Source: Antedon mediterranea
Taxonomy: Eukaryota; Echinodermata; Crinoidea; Comatulida; Antedonidae
Assembly: GCF_964355755.1 (NCBI RefSeq)
Contig: NC_092674.1
Coordinates: 30,554,001 to 30,618,000, forward strand
DNA length: 64,000 nucleotides
Direction of reading: 5' to 3'
Shown: positions 10,901 to 21,300 of the stretch, one piece after another
Layout: every line of letters starts with the position of its first letter
Numbering within the stretch: position 1 is the first letter of the stretch
Program-made: the position numbers and the translations under genes
Notes under the pieces: model-generated
The model's database searches: none
Seen by the model: the letters and a program-made list of their open reading frames with translations, nothing else
Told to the model about the DNA's origin: nothing

Positions 10901-13354
10901 ACTGAGAGATTGGGATGTTCCATTCATCGCAAATCAATACATTTGTATAATCATATATTAAATCTATCAACATAGTATTTTTTAAAGAAAATCGGCCTGT
11001 CTTCAACATTATGATGGTGTACTCTAGCTGTTCAACCGGTTTTCAGCTATTAAAAACAATTATCGTAGGAGGAGATAGGAAAATGCGAAGCCTCCTCGCA
11101 TTTTTGTGGCGGGTATTTTTCAAGATGGACATCCATTAGACAGTGTATACCACGATCGGAAAACACCCCTATTTGAGGCAAATCGTTGAACCTAAATTCG
11201 TTTTAATCGTCAATAACTAATTATCTAACTTAATTTAATTAGTAAACAGGGTTACATCAGGTGGTTAAAATCAGTACCGAAAGTACGAACCAACTTTATA
11301 TACCATCGAGTAAAAATTCTAGAAGTAAGGCGTGATTTACCGAATTTTGCCCTTACGTAAATTTATATATAGACTAGATGGTACGCTCGCTTCGCTCGCG
11401 TACCATCTAGGTCGTGCCCACAGATGGTTCTCGAATACACAGTAATTTCAGGGTAAAAAATCTGGCGATTTCAAATGCACGTACCGCAGGACTTAACTAT
11501 AATACATTGTCGTTTACAGAAACGAATAAGTAGACACAATGATTTATGTAGTCAACCAAAATTAGCACCCTGGGAATTACTTCCGAAAGAGAAATTTACC
11601 ACAAAATGAGTCCAAATTGTTTATTCATTTAAAGAAACCCAATTAGGGTTGAGGGATGGGAAAGAGGATAGGTACAAAGAGGAACAATTTTTAAATATAT
11701 TCTTTATCCACGTCAGTAACGAAATATTGTTTTCATTTTTTATAGGCCTATAAATAATATACCACTAACGGTGACTAAATATAGTAAAACATTTGCGATT
11801 TAATACTTTGTTAAAACTGTCACTGTCATAATCGATTGAAATAGTAAAGTACATGTAACGATACACCACTACGACGTTTATATTTTTGTAATTATTAATT
11901 AATGCAAACATTGAGAAGCAACTGTCAGTAATAAAGTTTATTTGTATATTACGTGTTTATATATCTAACAGTAGAGCCTACCCATAATCACAGTAATAAA
12001 GTTTATTTGTATATATTTTTTTTACATCTAACAGTATTCACAGTAAGAAATGTTTGTATATATTTTTTTACATCTATTCACAGTAAGAAATGTTCGATTC
12101 AAATGACGACCAAAAATGGTTAATAGGACGTGTTTGCAGTACTGTATTGTCAAAGTATTGCAAGTTTATTCTCCAAGGGCTCATAAATTTACCTACTTGT
12201 GTTAAACCAAACTGGCAGACTGAGAGATTGGAATGTTCCATTCATCGCAAATCAATACATTTGTAAAAACGTAAATTAAATCTATCAAAATAGTATTTTT
12301 TAAAGAAAATCGGCCTGTCTTCAACATTATGATGCTGTACCCGAGCAGTTCAACCGGTTTTCAGCTATTTAACACAATTATCGTAGGAGGAGATAGGAAA
12401 ATGCGAAGCGTCCTCGTATTATTGTGTGCGGGTATTTTTCAAGTTGGACATCCATTAGACAGTGTATACCACGATCGGAAAACACCCCTATTTGGGGCAA
12501 ATCGTTGAACCTAAATTCGTTTTAATCGTCAATAACTAATTATCTAACTCAATTTAATTAGTAAACAGGGTTACATCAGGTGGTTAAAATCAGTACCGAA
12601 AGTACGAACCAACTTTGTATACCATCGAGTAAAAATTCTAGAAGTAAGGCGCGATTTACTGAATTTTGCCCTTACGTAAATTTATATATAGATTACTATG
12701 TTAAACGTAAAATCTCGTTTATGTTAATACTATAGTTTTAGAATGAACACTTTTCTATTCGTTTTCTGTTTAAAAAAAAGATATATTTATCGTATATTTT
12801 TCAATCAAACATGTTTTTACTTCGACAGAGTTGTGAGCTTGTTAGTGGGCATATTATTTGCTGTCACACAAATGAAGTATGGCGTGGAATCAAAAACTGT
12901 TTGTCCAACCTTTTGGGTTCCATTCCAAGAAAGCTGTTATCGTATCTTTGGAAACTTGTTGAACTGGAGTGACGCAGAGGAAAGTTGTAACAAGTACTTC
13001 AATGAGTTCGAAATGGGTCACATGGTTTCTATCAGAAGCTCTGTTGAAAATCGGTTTGTCGCAGACCTCTGGGAATCGGCTACTAATGGGCGGACCACTA
13101 CGCCTGTCCAAGGAGGTGTACCGGTTAACTACTGGATTGGCTTGAGCAACAAAGACAATGTATCTCGTTGGGTATGGAGTGATACCAGCGAAGAAGCGGT
13201 GTATACAGAATGGGCCCCATCTGAACCAAATTACTTGCAAGTGGATCACTGCGCCCATACTTGGCCAAAAAATGGAAATAGCCTAACTTGGAACAACTGG
13301 CGCTGTGACAAATTGTTGTTCTTTGTGTGTGAGCTGCCCCAAAGCCGACATTAG
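7946..13354 (+). CDS. Secreted C-type lectin, single CTLD, two exons
   Basis: Exon 1 (7946-7956) encodes M-Q-L plus two bases and ends at a perfect GTAAGTAT donor. Exon 2 (12829-13354) follows a pyrimidine-rich tract and CAG acceptor. The phase 2 junction joins them into a 178-residue protein starting MQLKVVSLLVGILFAVTQ, a textbook signal peptide, which is why I prefer this start to the in-frame ATG at 12743. The mature part is one long-form CTLD with six cysteines (VCPTFW, ESCYRIF, EESCNKYF, DHCAHTW, WRCDK, FVCE) and the WIGL core. The sugar-site loop has EPN, usually mannose type, but the usual WND is WNN, so one calcium ligand aspartate is replaced. The 4.9-kb intron is almost wholly transposon. 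Probable role: secreted carbohydrate recognition, perhaps immune (inference). Confidence 0.85.
8128..8240. repeat. (ATT)n microsatellite
   Basis: An imperfect ATT/GTT trinucleotide run directly abuts the 3' hairpin end of the first Helitron copy. It replaces the outer arm of that hairpin, which is complete in the other copies. Confidence 0.9.
8241..10060 (-). mobile_element. Helitron-like element, copy 1 (3' hairpin truncated, carries a nested insertion)
   Basis: Read on the minus strand, the element starts TCTATATATAAATTTACG at 10060. It ends at the GC-rich hairpin around 8241-8268, whose outer arm is lost into the ATT microsatellite. Its body matches the copies at 10064, 11374 and 22738. 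It differs by a ~630-bp TIR element inserted at 8379-9008. It encodes no Rep/helicase, so it is non-autonomous. Confidence 0.8.
8379..9008. mobile_element. Nested TIR DNA transposon or MITE inside Helitron copy 1
   Basis: The insertion begins TTAAAGCCCCATTCCCT and ends AGGGAAGGGGTCTTTAA, an imperfect terminal inverted repeat of about 16 bp. It interrupts Helitron sequence that is continuous in the copies at 10064 and 11374. No transposase reading frame is visible. A TAGGCCTA-rich segment lies inside it (8789-8824). Confidence 0.7.
10064..11373 (-). mobile_element. Helitron-like element, copy 2
   Basis: 1310 bp. On the minus strand it runs from TC at 11373 to CTAG at 10064. The terminal hairpin has 13-bp arms (CTAGATGGTACGC and its complement) around an 11-nt loop. 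It abuts copy 3 with no spacer (CTAG immediately followed by TC) and is separated from copy 1 by three bases. Confidence 0.85.
11374..12692 (-). mobile_element. Helitron-like element, copy 3
   Basis: 1319 bp, with the same TC start (12692) and hairpin-CTAG end (11374) as copy 2. Its right end is about 136 bp upstream of lectin exon 2. It retains a short open frame from 12401 (MRSVLVLLCAGIFQ) resembling a secretory signal peptide, which is altered in copies 1 and 2. Confidence 0.85.
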
Positions 13355-13435
13355 ATAAATTGTATGCAATTCGACATTGCGTTTTTAGTTCTCCCTTGTT
13401 TGCTTCTTAAATTGTACATAGTTTTTACACATTTT

Positions 13436-14290
13436 ATCTCGACGCGCCACCTAAAAACTCTCAATCCCAGTATAGCTTATGGCTCGACGCGTCACCTAAA
13501 AACTCTCAATCCCAGTATAGCTTTTGGCTCGACGCGCCACCTAAAAACTCTCAATCCCAGTATAGCTTATGGCTCGACGCGTCACCTAAAAACTCTCAAT
13601 CCCAGTATAGCTTTTGGGTCGACGCGCCACCTAAACACTCTCAATCCCAGTATAGCTTTTGGCTCGACGCGCCACCTAAACACTCTCAATCCCAGTATAG
13701 CTTATGGCTCGACGCGCCACCTAAACACTCTCAATCCCAGTATAGCTTATGGCTCGCGACGCGTCACCTAAAAACTCTCAATCCCAGTATAGCTTTTGGC
13801 TCGACGCGCCACCTAAACACTCAATTCCAGTATAGCTTATGGCTCGACGCGTCACCTAAACACTCAATCCTAGTATAGCTTATGGCTCGACGCGTCACCT
13901 AAACACTCAATCCCGGTATAGCTTTTGGCTCGACGCGTCACCTAAACACTCAATCCCAGTATAGCTTATGACTCGACGCGTCACCTAAACACTCAATCCC
14001 AGTATAGCTTATGGCTCGACGCGTCACCTAAACACTCAATCCCGGTATAGCTTATGGCTCGACGCGTCACCTAAACACTCAATCCCGGTATAGCTTATGG
14101 CTCGACGCGTCACCTAAACACTCAATCCCGGTATAGCTTATGGCTCGACGCGTCACCTAAACACTCAATCCCAGTATAGCTTATGGCTCGACGCGTCACT
14201 TAAACACTCAATCCCAGTATAGCTTATGGCTCGACGCGTCACCTAAACACTCAATCCCAGTATAGCTTATGGCTTGACGCGCCACCTAAA
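13436..14290. repeat. Minisatellite (~43-46-bp unit) in the lectin 3' UTR
   Basis: About 19-20 tandem units containing CTCGACGCGTCACCTAAACA and AATCCCAGTATAGCTTATGG. The first units are 45 bp and read through as one open frame; later ones are ~43 bp. The array starts about 80 bp after the lectin stop codon and ends before the polyadenylation signal at 14415, so it should be transcribed as most of the 3' UTR. Confidence 0.9.
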
Positions 14291-14414
14291 CAGTAATAAT
14301 AACAATAATAATAACAGTTAATATGAAATTCATTCATATCTTTGGAAGGAGATGATTTTATTTAACTTTAGTTATCATTTAATTGTATGTGAATTGATTA
14401 TACATCTCTGTTGA

Positions 14415-14420
14415 AATAAA
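14415..14420 (+). terminator. Polyadenylation signal AATAAA of the C-type lectin
   Basis: AATAAA in TTGAAATAAAGTGTC, 1.06 kb after the stop codon and downstream of the minisatellite. It is followed by a GT-rich segment (GTTGTTG), as expected of a cleavage site. Confidence 0.6.
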
Positions 14421-14485
14421 GTGTCTTCAAATGACATGGCGTTTCCATTATGTTGTTGTTTATTAGTATTACGGTTATCTTTCGT

Positions 14486-14650
14486 AAAGCTTCGTTCCCA
14501 CTAGGACGCAACGCAAGAACGTACGTAAGCGCAACGTAATATGACCAATCACATGCGATGGATTATACGATAAACTGTCGCTTATTGGTCAATTTGCGTG
14601 AGTTACGCTTACGTCCTTGCGAATTGCATCACATTGGAAACCAAGCTTTA
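14486..14650. mobile_element. MITE family 1 (AAGCTTGGTTCCCACTAG termini)
   Basis: An inverted-repeat element with termini AAGCTTCGTTCCCACTAGGA and TTGGAAACCAAGCTTT, internal inverted GACCAATCACA and TATTGGTC segments and no coding capacity. Other copies lie at 18460-18664, 26021-26207 and 29318-29842, and a decayed one at about 33150-33250. Confidence 0.75.
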
Positions 14651-15094
14651 TGTCATGCGTGTCTAAAGCTAGTTGAAACCAAGCTGTTGTGTTTTTTCAA
14701 GTGTGTTTAATATTAAAATAAAATTAAGCTTTTTATATTAATTTCTGACCCGTGTTATATTTCGATCATGAAGTTTCAACCTATTTTTCTATCTATCCAT
14801 CGTCAGATTTGTTTGCAAGTACCGCAGTAATATACTATAGATCTAAAAAGCACACAAGACACAATCAAATGTTGCTATACAATTTATTTTTTGGCGTCTG
14901 TCGGAATTGTTAGTGACTTTATTAGTTGTGTTAATCTTTGCTGATTTTAGCCGCCTTTTATGTATTTTGGTCTTCTTAAACAATTTATTCTTTAAATAAA
15001 CTAACATTTTATTAACAAAAAGAGGAATAAGTTACAGCTATATGTAAACATTTTATGAAACTGTAATAGAGAAAGGGAATTATCACTGGCTACA

Positions 15095-15245
15095 CAAATA
15101 TATACAATATTATATTTTGTATTTGCTAATGTGTACACTACCAAACTTGATGTGACAAAAAAATGCGATGACGTCATATCACAACCATTTGGGCACACAC
15201 TTTTTTTGTCAAACTAGTTTGATAATGTAGACAGAGCTTAATACA
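15095..15245. mobile_element. MITE family 2 (AAAGCTCTGTCTACACTATC termini)
   Basis: A near-palindromic element ending ATAATGTAGACAGAGCTTA, with internal TGACGTCATATCAC and TTGGGCACAC motifs. Copies or fragments recur at 33850-34018, 47925-47961, 52142-52282 and 58428-58472. This copy sits just downstream of gene B and is absent at the matching place beside gene A. Confidence 0.7.
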
Positions 15246-15353
15246 AAAATCAAAGGTTAAGATAAATCATACAAATTTGTATATCAATTCTTCCAGCTAT
15301 AGAAAGTTTAATTAATAAATGCAGTGGAATATAATTCTTTAATATGGATTTGT

Positions 15354-18300
15354 TTATTTTTGTAGAAGATGAGGTTCCTCCCGGCAGCGCCAACTATCAG
15401 CAGTAGGCCTACGGACTGTGAAATAAAACAATAAACAACAAATTAAATTAATTAAAATTAAATAATATATTAAGTTTGAAATAAATTTCATAATAGAATA
15501 AGCTAAAATTCTAAATTCTATATAAATAAGATGTGTGGAGAAAGAAATAGTCATGTTAACAAAAAACTAGGCCTCAGACCAAAAAAAGTATAATATGTAG
15601 CGCCCCCAGCGACCAGTTTACTTGTTGAGTTCAATTATAGTTGTGACACGCCATAAGGGGCAACAAATTTAGTCTTATCAGGGAAGAGTTAAATTGTAAT
15701 TTAACTCTTCCCTGGTCTTATGAACAATATCTAACCAATAATTACTTACTGTGGCACCGTGTTCCTGCATAACAGTCACGGCAAGTACAGTGATAAGTAG
15801 AACCACTTCTACTACACCGACCACCATTCTGACATGGGTTGGGGTGACAGGGATCTAAATCAAACATGTTTTTTCAAAAGTAGTTCACATATCAAATATT
15901 CATAGATGTCGTACTGTTGTTTATTTTTTATTGATTTATTGTCTCAATTACTTTATCTGTTTACTTGTTAATTATATTATTTTAGTTCGATAGGGTCTTA
16001 TACGTGACAAGAATAATTTGTTCTTCTGGTGTAGATCCTCAATATGATATTGAAATAAAAATAACCGTTGAAGAGTATAATTGTTCCATGGAAAAGAACG
16101 TTAAATAAATGAATGAACGAACGAATGAATGAAACGCATATGATTACTCAACGTAGCGACAACAGCATATTTTGATTCACCATGTTGGCCCAATTTTAGT
16201 TGGATTAGTTTACTGATGGATTTGATATAATAAATAAAACTTACCTGGAGCCGGCACGGATCCACCACTATTTCCTGTGAATACGGAATAAAATGAATTA
16301 ATTACTAATATAAAGTAGTGAATAACATTATTTTCGCTAAGTGTTGAGAGACTAATTGTGTTGAGAGACATTCATAGCAAATGGACTTATTGAGTCCAAA
16401 CGACGGCAAAACACTAAATAAATAGTTCGTAGAAACAACAGTGAATTTTAGTCTATAGCATACTACAAGACTGCTCTCGCACATTCATATAATATATGTT
16501 TATATAGTACTGTAGCATTTACCTTTTGGTCCTGGTGGTCCCTGTGATCCTTTCGGTCCTGGTGGTCCCCGGCCTCCTCCCGAACCTTTTGTTCCCGGTG
16601 GTCCCCGTGGCCCTTGTGCTCCCCGATTCCCTCCCGATCCCTTTGGTCCTGGTGGCCCACGTGCTCCTTGTGGTCCCCGAGCTCCTCCTGAACCCTTTGG
16701 TCCCGGTGGTCCTTGTGCTCCCCGATTCCCTCCTGATCCTTTTGGTCCTGGTGGTCCCCGTGGCCCTTGTGCTCCCCGATTCCCTCCCGATCCCTTTGGT
16801 CCCGGTGGCCCACGTGCTCCTTGTGGTCCCTGAGCTCCTCCTGAACCCTTAGGTCCCGGTGGTCCTTGTGCTCCCCGATTCCCTCCTGATCCTTTTGGTC
16901 CTGGTGGTCCCAGTGGCCCTTGTGCTCCCCGATTTCCTCCCGATCCCTTTGGTCCCGGTGGCCCACGTGCTCCTTGTGCCCCCCGAGTTCCTCCTTCCCC
17001 TTTTTGTCCTTGTGGTCCTTGTGCTCCCCGATTCCCTCCCGATCCTTTTGGTCCTGGTGGTCCACGTGCTCCTTGTGGTCCCCGAGCTCCCCCTGATCCC
17101 TTTGGTCCTGGTGGTCCTTTTGGCCCTTGTGCTCCTTGAGCTCCTCCTGATCCTTTTGGTCCTGGTGGTCCCTTTGGCCCTTGTGCTCCTTTAGCTCCTC
17201 CTGATCCTTTTGGTCCTGGTGGTCCTTTTGGCCCTTGTGCTCCTTGAGCTCCTCCTGATCCCTTTGGTCCAGGTGGTCCTTTTGGCCCTTGTGCTCCTTG
17301 AGCTCCTCCTGATCCCTTTGGTCCTGGTGGTCCTTGTGGTCCCATTGATCCTGTCGATCCCTTGTACCCTGGTGATCCCTTTTGCCCATTGTCTCCGGCA
17401 GTTCCTAATAAATTGTACCAATTATGTCAATAAACGTAGTACTGAAGAAAGTTACAAACACAATAGAATAGAGTAGAACTAGAAAACTGGGCTTAGATGT
17501 ACAAGCCTGGCTTTGATGCGATGCGCAAATGACTGCATTTTGAAGCAGTATGTAAGTGACAGAAGTAAGAATTTACTTTGTCATATTCAGGAATTATGAT
17601 GAATCAAAATCCTAATACAAACAAAGTACTTACTCTGAGGGTCCCTAATGATCAGAAATTGCTGGATGGATCACCCTCATTAAATATGGTCAACAACAAA
17701 AAAATTACTTAGTATTATTTTAAAAAAAAACAAGTAAAAGTAATCACTTACCTCGGTCCCCTTTCGGGCCCTTTAGACCTATTAGTATAAAAGTACGTTA
17801 ATATATTTAATTAATTACACACACCGTGCTATCGCAAACATTATTGATTTCAGAAATATTTATTAAACCTAAATGCTTTTCTAAAATTCTAGTACAAATG
17901 TTCTATGTGTATTTCGTTTCTGTTTTCTGACCAATGCAACTCACTCACCAGGTTCGCCTTTTTGTCCCGGCATGCCCACACCAAGTTCCCCTTTATTTCC
18001 TAGAGGACCAGGATTTCCTTTTTCACCCATATCACCTTTAAAATAAATGTATAGATTAATGTAGGCCTATATTTTGACCATTTCAATTTGTATGTGAATT
18101 TTGTTCCAGTTTTGTAATGACTATTAGTAATGTAAACAAACAAAATGTTGTACACCTCATCATATTATGGGGGACTTACCCTTTTCTCCTTTGCAACCGA
18201 TCTCACCGTTTAATCCGGGAACACCAGGTATACCTGAAATATATTAATACAATTTCATTATTTTACTGTACTATTGTGTGACGTAATTACATAACTTTGA

Positions 18301-21300
18301 TCAATGTCACCACTAAACCCCGTCGTCATAACACCTCCCCACAACCAATTAGCTATACAATTGCAGGTGTTCCCAAATCACACCATCACTTCAATTGAAT
18401 ACGTCTTTATGGAAATTACGTAGACATTCGTAACATATTATTTCGTTGTTGTTTTTACAGTTTGGTTTTCACTAGCGACGCAACGCGAGGAGGTACGCGC
18501 AACGCAAGCGAGTTGACCAATGACAAGCCACTGTTCGAATAATCAAAATATAATAATTTTTGATTGGTCAAATCACTTACGTTGTGTTATGTCCTTGCGT
18601 TGCGTCAAAGAACTTATAACTTATATGTTATAATTTCTTTGGTTGCGTCGCTAGTGAGAAAACATTCACACATAGGCTATAGTATTGCTATACTTTACTA
18701 AAATAACCCTCACCTGGAACTGCGGGAACTGGGCTGTTACCCTTCTGGCCTTTTGGGCCTGGTGGTCCTTTGGGACCTGAAAGAAATAGGGGTCATGAAT
18801 ATAGGAAATTTGGTTTCATTATGCAAAAAAAAATGTTTAAAAATATAGAAATAGTGCTTCATGATGTGTCCAGGAAAAGTTGAATTGAACAGAATTGAAA
18901 TATTTAAAATTCACGTGTGTGTAATTTAGATACTACTGTAATACCAATTGTCAGTGAAAGAGCAAAATGAACAATTATTCATATTTACTGTGTATTCTCG
19001 GTTTTAATTTATACTTACACACTACACAATTCATTTATACTTACACACTACGCAATTCATTAATACTTACATACTACACAATTCATTAATACTTACACAC
19101 TACGCAATTCATTAATACTTACATACTACACAATTCATTAATACTTACACACTACGCAATTCATTAATACTTACATACTACACAATTCATTAATACTTAC
19201 ACACTACGCAATTCATTTATACTTACACACTACGCAATTCATTTATACTTACACACTACACAATTCATTTATACTTACACACTACACAATTCATTTATAC
19301 TTACACACTACGCAATTCATTTATACTTACATACTACACAATTCATTTATACTTACACACTACGCAATTCATTTATACTTACACACTACGCAATTCATTT
19401 ATACTTACACACTACGCAATTCATTTATACTTACACAATACGCAATTCATTTATACTTACATACTACGCAATTCATTTATACTTACACACTACGCAATTC
19501 ATTTATACTTACACACTACGCAATTCATTTATACTTACACACTACGCAATTCATTAATACTTACATACTACGCAATTCATTTATACTTACACACTACGCA
19601 ATTCATTTATACTTACACACTACGCAATTCATTTATACTTACACACTACGCAATTCATTTATACTTACACACTACGCAATTCATTTATACTTACACACTA
19701 CGCAATTCATTTATACTTACACACTACGCAATTCATTTATACTTACACACTACGTAATTCATTTATACTTACATACTACGCAATTCATTTATACTTACAC
19801 ACTACGTAATTCATTTATACTTACACACTACGTAATTCATTTATACTTACACACTACGTAATTCATTTATACTTACACACTACGCAATTCATTTATACTT
19901 ACACACTACGCAATTCATTTATACTTACACACTACGCAATTCATTTATACTTACACACTACGCAATTCATTTATACTTACACACTACTCAATTCATTTAT
20001 ACTTACACACTACGCAATTCATTTATACTTACACACTACACAATTCATTTATACTTACATACTACACAATTCATTTATACTTACACACTACGCAATTCAT
20101 TTATACTTACACACTACGCAATTCATTTATACTTACACACTACGCAATTCATTTATACTTACACACTACGCAATTCATTTATACTTACACACTACACAAT
20201 TCATTAATACTTACATACTACACAATTCATTTATACTTACACACTACGCAATTCATTTATACTTACACACTACGCAATTCATTTATACTTACACACTACG
20301 CAATTCATTTATACTTACACAATACGCAATTCATTTATACTTACATACTACGCAATTCATTTATACTTACACACTACGCAATTCATTTATACTTACACAC
20401 TACGCAATTCATTTATACTTACACACTACGCAATTCATTAATACTTACATACTACGCAATTCATTTATACTTACACACTACGCAATTCATTTATACTTAC
20501 ACACTACGCAATTCATTTATACTTACACACTACGCAATTCATTTATACTTACACACTACGCAATTCATTTATACTTACACACTACGCAATTCATTTATAC
20601 TTACACACTACGCAATTCATTTATACTTACACACTACGTAATTCATTTATACTTACATACTACGCAATTCATTTATACTTACACACTACGTAATTCATTT
20701 ATACTTACACACTACGTAATTCATTTATACTTACACACTACGCAATTCATTTATACTTACACACTACGCAATTCATTTATACTTACACACTACGCAATTC
20801 ATTTATACTTACACACTACGCAATTCATTTATACTTACACACTACGCAATTCATTTATACTTACACACTACGCAATTCATTTATACTTACACACTACGCA
20901 ATTCATTTATACTTACACACTACGCAATTCATTTATACTTACATACTACGCAATTCATTTATACTTACACACTACGCAATTCATTTATACTTACACACTA
21001 CGCAATTCATTTATACTTACACACTACGCAATTCATTTATACTTACACACTACGCAATTCATTTATACTTACACACTACGCAATTCATTTATACTTACAC
21101 ACTACGCAATTCATTTATACTTACATACTACGCAATTCATTTATACTTACACACTACGCAATTCATTTATACTTACACACTACGCAATTCATTTATACTT
21201 ACACACTACGCAATTCATTAATACTTACACACTACGCAATTCATTTATACTTACACACTACGCAATTCATTTATACTTACACACTACGCAATTCATTAAT

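Noticed and set aside
13364-13771. 135-codon repetitive protein after the lectin
   Set aside because: It is the in-frame part of the 45-bp minisatellite. Later units change period and break the frame, and no start context or family is seen.
16463-17389. 308-codon frame rich in His, Asp and Gln, and Leu/Val frames on the plus strand
   Set aside because: They are other-frame shadows of the Gly-X-Y exon of gene B; the collagen frame fits both splice junctions.
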